A stretch of 64,000 bases of DNA. Origin: Echinococcus granulosus. Lineage: Eukaryota > Platyhelminthes > Cestoda > Cyclophyllidea > Taeniidae. Positions 1 to 15,100 of the stretch are shown here, one piece after another; positions within the stretch are counted from its first letter, which is position 1; every line of letters starts with the position of its first letter. A program made the position numbers and the translations under genes. The stretch spans positions 1,410,880 through 1,474,879 of the forward strand of contig NW_020170381.1 of NCBI RefSeq assembly GCF_000524195.1, in the 5' to 3' direction. Under the pieces are notes generated by a model. That model ran no database searches, was not told the origin of the DNA, and saw nothing but the letters and a program-made list of their open reading frames with translations.

Positions 1-3000
1 GCCTATTCTTGCACAATAAACTTTCTGGGTCCTATTTTGTCCTGGACTGACATTTGAAATTCACCTATGACAGGGAACTGCTAGATGACTGCGCGCAAAA
101 AGCAAATTTATGAAATGTTCAGGACGCACCATACAGGAACCGGAAGTCTGCCACAATGCTATTGCCCACTGCATGGGTAGAGATGGGATACAAGGTCGCG
201 CATATACACGTGAAACCCTCTACTTGTTTATGTACCACACTTTTCATGCACGCGATATAGCAGCCCCTGTCTCAGCAAAAAAATCCCCAAATTCAGACTA
301 TAGTAAAAAAAATGTACCTTGTTTAGTAAAAGGTATGTGAGGGTTTCAAAAAATGTTTTATCAAAATGAGTTTGGAATTTTGAATAGCAGAAGACTTTGT
401 CCGAATTAATTGTTACTTCGCAGCATCGGCACTTCAATTCAAGACAACCAAACTTATTAATGGAATGGCTTCCGGGCTAAGGATAGGCTCACGATGATGT
501 CCAATGGAGTGTACTATGAAGTGGTTGGAGTCCTGGAGGAATCAAAGTCTTGCAAATGATGGATCTATTGCGGAAGAGACAAATTGCTTCACTTTCAATT
601 CAAAATAAAAAATGTTATTAGTTTGAACAAAAGCTACTAAGTTAAGATACACAGTCTAACGTTTAAAATGATACTAATTTTACTGCAAATGAAGATGCAA
701 AATATTGGGTGAGGATTGCAGTTGACCAGAGTCGTAAAAAAATAAAAACCCCGTCATTAGAAGACTGGCATCTTTTGTAAACTTGTATAGGATAGAACAT
801 CTTCGGGTAAACTCTATATTCTATTTTTGTAAGCTTTACATTAGTTAAATCACGTTACAGTAAAGCAAATCCCTCTTCACTATTTCGGGTAAGTTCAATT
901 ATATGCGGCGTCAATTCTAAAATCTGGTGTTTTTTATTATATTGTCACTAAATGAGAAGTCTGAACAGCAAAGTGAACGACTTTGAGCGGCATGCGACAT
1001 CACCGAATGCGTGATTCCTGGTTTAATGATTTGAAGAATTTGCCACGATAAACGGAGTAGATCCTATCATTTAAAATGGTTTGGCAAATAAAACATTGCC
1101 ACTTTGACCTTGAGCGCAATGAAGATGTGGGCACTCACCAAATGAAAAGGGATGCAGGAGAAGGATACGCTGACGTTAATGATGGGCATTCTGGAGTTGT
1201 TTGCTGAGAAGCGGTGCTGCCAAAATTTAAAAAGGAATAAAATCATGATCCATGAATTCATAATAAAAATAAAACATATCACAGATTTACAGGAAATGCT
1301 AGGTTAAAAATATTTAGATTTTTATTGTACTATAAAAACCAGTCTAGAAATTTGTTTGGAAACTCCAAAAAGTGCCGGTCATTTAACTAAAATGAATTAA
1401 ATAAAATTCTACCAGGCAAATACTTTTGAGGTGTTAAAGATTTATATTGACTCAACACCTTGAGTCAACCTTTTATGATCAAGAAACTCCTTTTTAGTCT
1501 TAATAAGTTTGAACAGGAATTTTTTTAGCTTCATAATGGCAGTTAACAGAAGAAAATTAGCCCTCATGAAATTATCGAAATTCATGATTTCCGACTAAAT
1601 ATTTTATGACATCAAAATTATCCCTTTTCAAGTGTATATATTGCACAAAAAGGCATTTACGCGAATAAATGAATTCTTTGAAGTTTACATCATTAGACCA
1701 TATCTGCCGAATCGCTACATTTCAATGCATATTGTTCGCTTTTAATAACTTTAGAAGTGCCAAATTCGAGGCAACAATGGTTTCCCAGAAACATTCAGTA
1801 CCTCTTTGCGGGAACCTTGGAATGCACGCAGCATACTAAAAACGCCTACAAAAGTACCACTTCCTTAGTTTTAGAAAAAAACGCTTTACTTTATACAATT
1901 TGTTTAATGTTCAACTGCAATGGATACGCGTCTTAGTAAAAAGTGTTTAAATCACGAAAAGAAATCATAAAATGGATCAAATGAGGCATAAATTCTAGTT
2001 TCAGCTTTTACAGTTTGCATAGATGAAATAGCAGGCGCAAAACATCGAGCAAACTATATAACTAGCGTATGATATTGGAACAGGTCAGATAAGGGTGAGG
2101 ACGACCATTCCAAGCAATTCAAGAAGCCTACAAGAAAGAGTATTGACTTCTTCCCAAGTGCCCAGTTCTTATCATCTGCTCAGTTAAGGTATAATAAACT
2201 GTCCAACTTAACAGCAGAAGGTGTGTCATTGTCAAAGAAATTTATGATGGGTATTCGGATTTGTACATTTGAATGCTCACACGCTTAGCAAAATGACTTA
2301 CATCTCGCTTTTTTCATTCCGGTAAAAAAACGGAGAATATAATTTGTGTTCCGAAAATTGGCCTTCCCGATGCCATTTTTCATGTTACATACATAATGAG
2401 GAGTTATATTTAAGATACTATATTAGCATCAATGAGTTACTTCAGCTCACGCTAGCGTTCCCACCAGATTCCCTAAATTAATGCCTTCTAAGAGACCGGA
2501 AATGCGGCCATATGAGTTAATATCTGCTTGTTTAGATCCATTTATTGCCTGTATCTGTGGTTAGGAAATCTTTCGGAAGGGGAATTTAGAAGAAAATGCG
2601 ATGTATTCACAAAAACAATTTTTTTAGAAATTTTATGGGACAATAAAGAAATGAATGGCCTTATCCCATTAAATTAAAATGGTCGAAAAATAAAAGCATT
2701 ACCTTTCGTTGACTGGCGTGTCTTAACATCACACATGCTAGTGTCGGATTAGCTATATTATCTGACACCCCTATCAAGGTGGTGAAAAGACAAATATATC
2801 TTATACATACCATGTATTTCTCTTCCCTAACCCCTTTTTATGGGCTAAGTAGTGTACCTACAAAGGTAACAAACGCATAAAAACTCAGACCACTCTCTAC
2901 ACAAACTTCAAACATATAAAATGGAACTTTGTATCAAGTCTGAACATAATCCAGCGAGAGTTATATTGATAATTTCATTTCGATTCTATGGTATGTGTGC

Positions 3001-6000
3001 ATTTTGCGATTCTGATATTCTTTTGTTATCATACCGAAGTCGTGATTAAGTAGGTTCACATGGCATTAAATGGGACGGCAAAGACATCAGTTCAGTCAGT
3101 CGTAGCTATATTTTATAATTGCAAATGACTAATTTCACGGGTGGACAAGGCCTAGTTCAGTGCTTTGCTTGCGATTCGGGAGCTGCGTAATCGTAAAGGA
3201 GACCTAGCAGAAAATCAATGCAGAATGACGTAGGGCAAAGTAGCTAGCGAATACTGCAAGTATCATCCACAAGTAAGCTTCATAACTGCTTTAGTCTTTT
3301 TCTACTTTTATGGGTCAAATGTTGTAGGTCTAATCATCTAGTCATTACTCTATACCATGGTTACCGATCTTTAGTGAGGAACATTCGGCTGAGGCTTTGT
3401 CACCGGCAGGTGATTTATGTTGTCAAATAAATAGTATTTTTGAGTCACGAGCATATGAAAATAAAGGCTCAAAAGAGCTTCGATTTAATTTCCGTTTGTG
3501 TACGTTAAGTTGCCTAGTTAAGAGAAGCTGAAATTACGAACGAAGTGTACCAGGACGTGTAGTGAAATTATTATTTTCTAAGTCTAGGGAAATTAAAGAA
3601 AATTTCAAACCAATACTGAAACATTAGGACGTGTTTTTTATGGCATGGGAACTTTACGTTCAAGCCCACGCACGCTACAAATATATCTCACCGATATCCG
3701 ATTTTTGAAGCCAAATGTAGGAACTTCAACATTTGTAAATGCATAAACTGTTGAGCCAAAGAACAGTATTGATGAAAAAGTCCTCATTATGTATAACATC
3801 TATGAACACTGACTGGAATACCATAAAATACATCAAGCAGACAAATCGTGACAGAAATGAAATATAATCAATTCCTGGCAATTATCAAAATTCCGACAAG
3901 CCATCAGAACACCTACAACTTATGCACCATCCCCTATTGAATAACATAGTGATTTGAATGCATAACCTTTTGCAATATTAATGGACTTTTATAAAAGTAG
4001 TGAAAGTTAGTGTAATTGTTTCAGTGACCCACTCTCCGTTGCAAATCGGGTTGCGTGTCAGCTACACCCACACCCTAGGCTGAACAGTCAGGCTTATCTG
4101 AAAGGCACTTTAGGATTGGTATATTTTACTGGACCCGGACAGTGAGAAAGCACTGTCATTGTGTTTATTTAAGTAAAAGTAAACGCTGATTTACTGCTAG
4201 CTTAATCATATGTATCTCATATCTACCCAACATGTTGTATATCCGCTAGATTTTTATAATTTAGTAAAGCACCTAACTTACTTCTAGTACTGCTTGCTAA
4301 TAAGTGGAAATATCAAAAGGATGCAGTTGGAATTTAAATTAAGATTTCTTTTTAAAAACCTTTGTCATTAAAATTAAGGCAAACATGACATTGCTGCAAG
4401 CTCATCGGATAGGTGTTAAAATTATGACGAAAACAGAATCGATTTAAATGGATGGGTCTCTAAGAAAGGGGAAGAATAACAAAGATCTGGATGGAATTAT
4501 AAATTTTATGACAAGCATGTTTTGACATTAAGTGGGTGATTGTGTACAGTTAAAGCATTTGCGACTATTCATCGTACTGCCAAGCCGATTACTGAACCGG
4601 AAGCATTTCCTGTGTAGCTGCTAGGCCTTTGGAAGTGTAGGGTGAGTAAAAATACCTATTAGCAAATTTCCATACTATGCCTAAATTTTCATAGATACAT
4701 ATATTTAGCAAAAACAGACTGCTTGCATTTCACAGCAATCATTTATAGAAAGTTGACTACACGGAATGCATGGTAAAAGTAGAAAAATAAGCATCATTTA
4801 TCGTGAGTCCGCCAGTAGATTTGCTGTAACTCGCGTCTCTCGAGGTTAGGAAAGCGATTATCCGAAGTGCATGACAAAGTAAATGATCATAGAATATCCC
4901 CTTAACGATATAATGTTGAACCATAGCCCGAATTTAAAATATGCTTCGTGAAAATCTTCTCACGCAAGAGTCCAATAACCTATCATTAGCAAAATCCAAA
5001 CAAAATTTCCGTGAGTCCTCTTTACTTTATGGTTTAAGTGAATGGTGGTTTTTTAAAAACACTATTTTAAATGTTCACTTTATCACAGTGAAAAATATGC
5101 CATTGACCGGAACTGAGGCATAAGCGTACCACCCTATTTCCGCCGGGCCGAATTGCACAAATAGAAAGACAAACTGTAGAAAGTTGAAGTCCTAAGCTCG
5201 CCCCACTTTTAAATATATTTATTTTATATATGCGATATTTAAACTAAAAGTGCAAACAAGTGAAGAAAAATAGTACAATTTACCAGCGAATGCTAATACT
5301 TTGAATACTTGCACGATTTTAAACAGCAGTGTTTGTTTCAGTATGTTCGAATCAACCAACATTCATTTAAGGCCTGTTTGAATTCAGAGTTTCGAATACC
5401 TTAAATCAAACAGCACAGTAGGTTTACGTTTTTGTCTTGAAAGAAACTTTAAAAGCAATGGACAAAGTAACCTTTATGAACTAGTCTGAAAGGACTTGAT
5501 TGTTCTAAGCAGCCAATGGCGGAGACGTCATGTGAGCCTCTGTCCGCAGTAATTTTAAGTTAAAGTTGATTTTCAACCTGTTTTTTAGCGCCAACGGTCC
5601 ATAGCTGCGCAGATTTATGACATGTGGGATGAAAGTACGTCAATCTGGTTTCATGCACCGTATTTTAATAATATTACTTTATGTAGTGTGGCATGTGTGA
5701 GGAGAAATCTGGGCGAAAGTTGCTTAAAGCATTTTTGAGGATATTATTGCAAGAAACTAATGGGTCCTCCAGACGTGATCAGATACCAACTTAGCATTGC
5801 TGAAAACATTGGTAAATTTTAAGTAAACAAGTAAATATCAGTATAAGTAGTTGGCTGGAAATCGACTGTTATGGTGGTTGATCACCCTTTTTATAGATTA
5901 AGAGACTTTTAAAAGTTGGAAAAGTTACTACCGTTTGCTAGATTAAGGTTCGTAGAAGATTACTGTAACATTTAATAATGGAATAAATGGTCGGTTAACT

Positions 6001-9000
6001 GCTACGATTTAAGCATTCATTTATCAAAAACCTCATCAATGTTGAGTTAAACAGTTCCAAAGACAATATCAAAGGCTATCGCATTAGATCTCTGCACATA
6101 TCCCTATTTCTTCAAATTCGTGCTTGCTATTTCATTAAAGCAAGATGCATATATTGCTGATATTCAAAGCTGAAAATGCCAATTGTCATCCTATCTATTG
6201 CACTCCTATGTGAAATAAAGTAGATGAAACAGACAAGTCGTCATTTAGGAACAGTTTTTTATACCGTCTAACGTACAATGTAGTGGAATAAGTTGAAACA
6301 GATCGGGCCATTGCAGTATTCAAAAAACGCGTTAATGAGTGGACTCGACTAAACTCCTTGTACAGTGGAAAAAACGACCGATTCGAAGCAGTGTAATGAA
6401 ATTGAGGTACTCAGTGTAATACTCGCAGTAGATCTTATAGATGAACCGCTGGTAAAGTCTCCCCATATTAGAGGTGGTGTAAAATTGAGTTATAGTGACT
6501 GAGGGTTTGACTATTTTTTACCCCAAATTGATGTAGACTTACTGTTACAAAGGGGTTAATGTTATTATTAGGCAATAATTTAAACAAACGCATTGATAGA
6601 GTTAACTGTGATTATTTTAATTGTTCGCAATACCTATTCAAAGATTTCCGTTTAAGTCAAACAATAGGTACTGACGAATTCCGCATATTGACACCCATGT
6701 GCGCTTGGTAAAAAAACGGATTTGTCTTAGCAACCCTAGTATTGGGTAAACAGAGTTTCAAAAATAGTTCAGGGGTAAAAACATTTCTGGTGCAGGGTTC
6801 TGTTATTTCCTATCTACAAAGTAATGGCTCGGAAAAAGTCGTATGAACGGACTGACACCAACCAAATGTCTGATGACACTATGGCAAAAAAAACATCGAA
6901 TGTGTCAGAAATAGCATTTATGATACGTTTAAACAATGGGAGGGAACCATTACTCCTATCGGAGGCAGATATTTGTAATGTGTGGAACGCAAATCCCTAG
7001 AGCGCCATAAAGCGATGCAAAATTGATGTCAATGTAAAATAAGAATGTTTTTAAAATAAATTAAGAGCCAAACTTTATGTTTGCGTGGAAAATATAGTCA
7101 TATGTTCTGACAACTTTTGTTCCTATTACACAAAATATAAAATTCCTCTATTTTATCCACTAGACAGCTTATTTGTACATTTTATGTGCAAATAAAGGGA
7201 AGCAGAGAAGTAGCTTCTTGTCAATGAAATAACATTCTGCATACTACAATAGCGATAAATCAATCTTCTTAACAGTATTTTTTAAGGCTTTTTTCTAAGC
7301 CTAGAAACGACAACGCGAATGGATGACAACACACGAGTGCTTCAAGCATCCAGAAGTGAGTGCAAATTCATCCACGTTTTGATCAAAAGCGCTTCCAAGC
7401 AAAAAAATATGTAGAATGGGAACTGTCAGCATAAGGAAAGCATTTGTATTGAACAAAAGTGGTTTGATTATAGGATTAGAGAATGATAACATATTTTATA
7501 GCGGTAAGGGATTTTGTGCTAATCAAATAACAGTTCTTACGTACAGATACTCCATTCCAAACAGAAAGTTTAGTCTTGTTCAGCTAAGTTGGATCAGGGG
7601 TTAGGATTGTCTAAAAGTTAAAGCTTGCACAAAAATTTTCATATTACTCCAAAAACTGAAATGTATAACTACTGTGTGGATTTAATTTCAACAAATGTAT
7701 TATAATATCTTAAACCTTAAAATTTCACATCTTAAACCATGTAACTAATCCAAAACAACACCAGTATCACCCTCTTTGATAAAGCTCCAGCATCATTAGG
7801 GTAGGACAGGCAGGAAAATATAGTTTGGAATTTACAAGTTGCGATTATTCGGAGATAACACAATTCTGCAAAATCATATACCTCGCAATATAAAGTTGGT
7901 AATCTAGTATTTGCACAACATAACGTGCGGCAAATATCTTCTCAAGGGAACATTTCTCGATAAATTGAAGGAAGAAAGTAGAAAATAAAATTGAATTTTT
8001 TAATGCAGGGCAATCATCCCTGGATAAGCCTCGTCGTTTAATTTGATTAATGGTGTAACTAGGAAACATTTTATTTATAAATCCTTCAAGGGTATAAAAC
8101 GCCTACATTTTAAATGTAATAGGACTAAATTGTGTAAAAATAAACAAAAGTCTAGTTTCAAAACGGTATGAAACTTTATACTGTCGTACAAACCTTTTAA
8201 TAATAACACATGCATCAGAAAAAAAATGCCACCTAGAAAGTGGGACATTATTAGAGACAGCAAAAGTAAGGGCAGGCAGAGGAAGTTGTCAACTGAACAG
8301 AAGACACATTTAATATATTAAAAGTAATTGGTTTTAGTTTAATAGAACATAAGAATGATGATGCAAACTGGAGTAACTTTGAACCTTTTCATATGCCATG
8401 TGCTTAAATTTAAATACCGATATAAATGGCACCCTTATTCACAACTCCTTGTAAGGAAAGTGCATAAGCACCTAGAATTCAGCTTATGCGCAGGAAATAC
8501 TTTTTAGTCTGCATGCACGACTATCTGCGCTTTTCTACAAAAAGTTATACAGTCTACGCTTCATGAGTCAAAATAAAACGATGAACCAGAATATAATATC
8601 TGGGTATTTTAATCTACCGTATATTTTCGCCATTGGGAACGTAGAGCGTAGTAACAGTTTATTTTCTGCGATCTGCGCCGAAAAAACAGAAATCTATATT
8701 CTACATTGGAAAAAGAGCACCCAGAAAAGACGTTTGAATAAAATGCCCGGTTCGCTCACAGCATCTGGTGAACTAGTGAATATTTTAGAGAGTACTTCTG
8801 CAAAGCTACACTCTCCAGAGCTGCGCTTTCCTTTATGTACCTACGAAGGGAAGAATAAAGTATAGCATACTTAGATCTCCCTTAAGAGCATTAAAACATG
8901 TGAATGGAATCCAACTTTAGTGCATGTTGGTGTCTTGAGATTGAGAATTTGTGGATATCATTCATGAAATGCAAAAATGTGTAGAAATGGTTAGATATAT

Positions 9001-9086
9001 CTATAAAATTCCCACGAACTACTTAAAAAACAGAAGGGATTTTATGACGACAATTTCAATTTATATATATCTATATATATATATAT
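1..9086. other. gene-poor AT-rich tract, no supported gene
   Basis: I see no recognisable protein domain, no frame-consistent exon chain, no tRNA or rRNA and no obvious transposon in this stretch. Open frames are short (the longest about 100 codons, at 8563-8865) and look like chance frames in AT-rich DNA. The tract ends in a TA microsatellite next to the gap. It may be intergenic, or may hold distant regulatory DNA or a 5' non-coding intron of the RNA-binding-protein gene downstream; the sequence does not decide. Confidence 0.6.
9060..9086. repeat. TA-rich microsatellite at gap edge
   Basis: A run of alternating T and A with a single C interruption leads directly into the N block. Such a tract commonly stops short-read assembly, which explains the gap. 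True length is unknown because the array is truncated by the Ns. Confidence 0.85.
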
Positions 9087-9186
9087 NNNNNNNNNNNNNN
9101 NNNNNNNNNNNNNNNNNNNNNNNNNNNNNNNNNNNNNNNNNNNNNNNNNNNNNNNNNNNNNNNNNNNNNNNNNNNNNNNNNNNNNN
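9087..9186. other. assembly gap of exactly 100 N
   Basis: There are 100 consecutive Ns. The round number suggests a placeholder for a gap of unknown size rather than a measured distance, so spacing across it should not be trusted. Confidence 0.97.
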
Positions 9187-12100
9187 AATTTTGTTAGTGG
9201 CCTACTTTTTACGAATTCCACGTGTTGATATTTACCACTAACACACCATTCAACCACAAAGTACCGGTGTCATCAACTGTTGTATCCCTCCAGCAAATGA
9301 ACTGACGTATGTTCCAACGTTTTTATATTGGAAGCATTCGAGGAAGCCTTTTAATCAACTAGTTTAAGTACAATAAACTTGATTTAATTTAGTGTAAGCT
9401 GTTGGTCAATTCGAGAATCAAAATGGGACATTGGGAAACAAAGCATTCAAGCCTATGTAGGATGTCAAAATTGTAGTTTGTCTCAACTCTTTAAAGCATT
9501 ATTGCTTAATTTTTTTGGTCAGATAACTTTCCCTGTAACAGTACTGAAATGATATTTGAATCCAATGAAGTGAAATTTTGTTTAGGATAATATCATTGTG
9601 CATGACGCAAGGAGAATGCATTTGCCCGCGTACTGTCACGTTATTTCGTGCTTAGCTAGATATGATCGTCATAAAATAATTTGACTGCCATTTTGGATTT
9701 TCTACTAGGAGAAATTTAAAATGTCGAGGCAGATGATAGCGATTTGGCAATCTGATAAAAGATAAACCATGCAAATACCACTGAAGTGAGACAAGTACTT
9801 TCACTTAAGGTTAGTACAACCACGGATGTTTCTCGAGGTAGTGAATTAACTTCGTCTAAGTGATTTCATATTTGTTCAAGTCAGGCATTCTGAAGAGCGA
9901 TTTAAACATACCACCTTGTAGAGCTACCGCGCTGTCATTTTTAAGCAAGAAATGACAGTCATACATCGAAATGAGCTCTTTGAGAACTTGAACTCAGATC
10001 TGAACTGAACTTGAAGCATAACTTACGCACTTTGTATACCTAATTAGGAACGGATTTTAAATTCCAAAATTCCATAGAATGCTCTAGATGCCACATAATT
10101 TAAGTTGAGTCGAAGAAGGTTTTAAAACTGGATAGCATCATTGTTTATGTTTCATTGACATATTCAGGACATTTAACTTAGGGCTTATATACAAGGCATA
10201 CAAGATTGCGCTCCAACATAATAGGTGAGGTTAAGTAGGCAAGTTAGCTCTGCTAAGTAAGTGGCTCAAACGGAACTTTTGTGACGCACTGTTTCTCTTT
10301 GTGATGACTTGAAAGTAAAAAAGTCATTAGAAGTATTTTTTTGAATTCACACTAAACATGACTTGATTGCTTTACGGACTTTCTTTTACCTTGGTATTTA
10401 TTCCAGTCACTGGGTTAAAATAATGTTTTAGGTCATTAGTGCACAAGTTCAAAATATGCAATAATTTGAGCATGTATTTTGCGCAAAAACAAGTAAATCT
10501 CACCTAAATCAGGTTCGGAGGAAGATGCTGCTTGGGAAGCTAGCAGTTCCTTTCCCGTATTTTAAAAGGGTGGCAAACTGTTCCATGCCCAAAAAGGGAT
10601 TGTAGCAGTTCAGCACCGTAAATAGCTAACCGAGGGAAAAGGAAGTTTGCATAAACAAAACAGTCATTAAAGGTGAACAAAAGGAACAGCTTTCGAATGA
10701 AACAAATTGTAATAAATCGTAAAGTTGTCTACAAATGCCGCCGAATTGCTTTAGTCTGCTCGTTTACGATTTCACCATAAGTGTGGGCATAAGCTAGCCT
10801 TTTTGTTATACTTACACGTTGGTCGCAAAAGTTGAAAGCTTGAAACAAGTATGTGCACCCAGAACTTCTAAAATATGTGGTACAGCGTTCTTTTTAGCAG
10901 CGTAGCATAGTGAATCTCTTCCAAAGCCAGGTTAAATTGTTGCATTTTAAAGATATCAAAATGTACAGAAACTCATTAAATGGATTATTACACCTAAATA
11001 GTCATTTTCTTGCCATTAAAACAGTGGTGATTTATTAAAAAAACATGCATTTAGCTAACGCCATGTCCAGATTTTTGCCTCAGGTTTTGCAAATCATTTA
11101 TGATTTGAATGTGCAACGGAACAATTTCCCGATTGCAGTTATGGAAAAATATGTCCACATGGATAGTAAAAGGGTAGTGACATTTTTCACACTCACACTT
11201 TTTAATTTTGTGAAAAGGTTGATTGTAATAGCAAAGCTTACTGACATGAATGACTGTTACCTGGTAAATACCATAGCAGTTACTATACTTTGCCACTTTT
11301 ATTTTACCAGATATTCCCTAGCTGTGTCCCAAAGACACACGGTGATAATGTCAAAAAAACAACAAGACTGTCACAAGAGAGTCCTAGTGACATTCTTTGA
11401 ATTTAATCTTTGTTTTAAAGTCACTAAATTGCTTGCAATTGTGTTAACACACGTGAACTACGTCGCAAATCTGCGCCAACCATGCGCGGCACGGAACTGT
11501 TCCTAGAGTTAAGTAGAGATTTTGTAGGTGGTTCAGTGTCGGTTCAAAAAATAATTCGTAGCTTCTTTCAATGATTCTTGGCAAACAAAACGACAGAAAT
11601 ATAGGCTGTTTCAGAAAAATCATCTAAAAATGCTAGTTTAAACTATTTAAAAGTAATGAAACTGTAAAGTTTGTTCGTTTGTTTCGTGGCCTATGCATAC
11701 ATGGGCTAATCTAGAAAATTCCTCAAAAAAATATTGCAGTAGAACTGAGGAACTACAATGTGAGCATGTAACTTTTAAATCAAAAGCTTGTCTGTGGTTG
11801 AATACTTCCATTTGTGTGGTACAGATTTTGAAAAGAGGATTCATTATTGTAAGTCACCCTAATAATAACATTTTTCTTTAAATAAACTGTGAATTTCAAA
11901 CCATTTATGCTCGAAAAGAAAATGTTTCTTGAACTTGATTTGTTCACACTTTAGGGTATGAACCTCCATACAAACATTCTAGATTCCGTAGAAATGAGGA
12001 GGCGACTTGCTCATAAATTCCGAATGATTTCATTGAAGTCGTGTAATATTCTTTTGCCGCGCTCAAGTGAAATACTTTTATTTATAAGGAGACAAAACTT

Positions 12101-15100
12101 TAGGAAAAATAGTTTTACGAAATTGTCTTAAGGTTTTGCATTTCAGTCAAACTTCGGCGTGAAAATGGCCTTGACTTCCAAAAAGTGGTGACTTTCCGAA
12201 GGGTAGCAAAAGAGATAGTGATAATGAAAAATAGTGAGAGTGCGAATGGAGAAAGCGGTAACTCAACTGAAGAGCATTTGATTGCTAAGAATCTGTCACG
12301 TGCATTACACGCTTTAGTAAAGGGGATATCATCATTAACAGACTCAAGAAGTATTTCTTCGATTGTTGTCCCAATTGGGAAGTGGTTTAGAATTCTCCAT
12401 TGTAACACATCAGTGTATTTGGATTTATTTACTTATTATTCTTAATGTAAAGGGTGAAGTAAAGCTTTCAAAAGCCCAAAAAATACTCGGTTTGGCTGGT
12501 ATGATTTTCAAAAATATGATTTATTGAATATTTTTTCTTTTTTAAGACACAAATTATTAAAATTCTACTCATTTCTCCTCCTTAACTTTAAGTAATCGAA
12601 AGCTTGGTGGTAATTGTTTGATAAAACATGAAGTAGATTTTATTTTGATGTCGATAAAATTTCGAACACAAAACTGAAACATTATGCTACCACCTGATGA
12701 CAGCTAAACTTCTATGCAATATTGATCACTAAACTGATAAAAGAAGCAACCGATGAAGAGAAAGGAGCACTCCTACCTACGTGACTGCAAGGGATGTTTA
12801 TATTCATATTATTTTAAGAAGCATGAAATGGTGCGTTGAATTTACTTGAAACCTTCTAACTTATATTCTGACTAATGTATCACTCGTTAAATAGATTGCT
12901 CGATTTCCTTATGCTTGGTACTAAATGTTCCAACAAATTCATTTAAATGCATTTTTATCAACATGAGGGTTTTTTCATCTTCGTTTGACCCAAAACACCT
13001 TTTCAAAAAACATAGTAGTAATTTTCTTTCAATATGAGGGGAATTATCCTCCTTATACACAGTAGAATCACCTGCATCAAGCAGTCCTGGCATATATGAG
13101 CGCCGCATGTGAGCAATTACCGTAAAGTGGTGCAGAAAAGTCCTGCAATTTCAGGAGAAGTAACATTGCACCTTATTATTATTACTATCATTATTCATGG
13201 TAACAACTAAAAATACGACTTGGAGTAGTAACTCCCTTTTCTGTTCGCCTTTTTTGCTGTTCACTTGGATGTTTGTGGAGTGAAAAATACTGAAAATCTT
13301 GAGATAATAGCTAAGAGCATTGCTAATACTTCTGATTGTTACAAACCAAAACCATAAAGACTCATTCATTCAAAAATATATTAAGTACTTTGGTGAGCAC
13401 CCACTGGTCTCACGCGTAGGTTTGATGTCATTTAAAAAATTAATTACATATTTTTTGATAGAGTGCATGCATCATCCGCATCATTTGCCACAAGCCTGGG
13501 TATGCCCAAAGCTTGTGTACGAATTTTACGCAAGGATTAGCATCAGCGTTTGGCTTTGGAATTTGTACTCTGCAATCGAGCTGCGTCTTAGATTTTAACT
13601 AACTTGAAGGGCTGACATATTTAAAGCTTGCGTTAATCTCAAAATGGGCCGTTTGATTTCGGATTTTTCATTAAAACTTACTTTTAAGTTATGCATGCAC
13701 TATTTAATGCTCGAAACCCTAAATTTATGTTGCTATATTGAACTCCTCTTTGAACATTTAGTTAAGATATGTGGTTATCCATCCCATCTTGCAGAATTTT
13801 TGCAGAATAAGTATAAACCAATGCTTTTTATCTTTAGATATTCGATGAATAGTGACAGCCATTTACGTGGACGAGCATCAATACTTGGGAAATTTTTCAA
13901 AGGAAATCCGCCTAGTATTGTGAAATAAAGTAGGTCATTCAAAGTCTTGCACACAGATGCGACACATTTGATATCGTTCTCCTGTTTGCACCCTTTCTGG
14001 ATGCATTGAAAATAGCAAGTCTTTTGCAGGTTCTAAAGTGAGCATGTGTTTATTTCGATACCCAAAAATACGATTTTGAAATTGAAATTACACACAGCTA
14101 TCGCGGAAGGTTCTTGTAAGCCGTTTTTAAGTAGGTTCATTCAAATACATTTAAAAACTTACTATCAGAGTAGAACTCTATCGAAATTTCACCACCAAGC
14201 CAGTAGAACTGTGTCATTTAATTTAAATGAACTACAATACATTTAATAGTGACGGAAAATCTTAAAGATTTTGTGCGATTTATCATTAAAACTTCGTTGC
14301 AGACCATGATAGCAAAATGATGAGAGGTACAGACCTAGCCGATGCGCTGTAAGCTATGCCAAACACTGACCCAAACAAATTAATGAGCAATCCACGTGCA
14401 AAAGCTGTTATTAACACTGACACAAACCAACAATATAACCATCATATTTTGAGACCATTTAATTCTATCCAGTATATTGAAATAAATGGGTCCTTGGTAA
14501 ACCTCGGTTTTACATTTCATCTTACATGCTAATTAACTAGCCACCTTATTTTCGTATGAAATATATTGTCGATAAATTGTCAATCCAAAAGCAACCAAAT
14601 TGTCAGAATGTATACTACTTCAGATTGCAAGGATTGAGAAAACAAGTCTATTAAGAGGAGTTGACATATTAACTTATTTGTTTCGATGGAATCACCTACT
14701 AGTTTTAGCGTTTTTAATGCCTATGGGAATTAAAAATGAGGGTGTACCACTTCATGCTCTCCGAACAATTTGTTTTAGGGAAGAAAATCGTGCAAAAAGT
14801 GGCAAAGATATGTTTAAGGGACGTATTCATTCAGATCTTGACCAATGGCAGTGCTCAGTTTATTCCAAAATTTTCATTGGCCAACCGTAAAGGATGAAGG
14901 ATGGACAGTACAATGCATCATTTTGGGGACAGATTTGTGCCACCAAGCATCGTATGAACAGTTGTGATTCAAAGTTTTTTTAAACGGGAATCGCCTTATT
15001 TCTTGTTTTGCTATCCGAGGTTTGCAAGTTTACAGGTACACCCATAATAGACGGCCTGGCTTCCCTAGCGTGAGTCAAATTCCAACGGCTGAGCCAGGTA

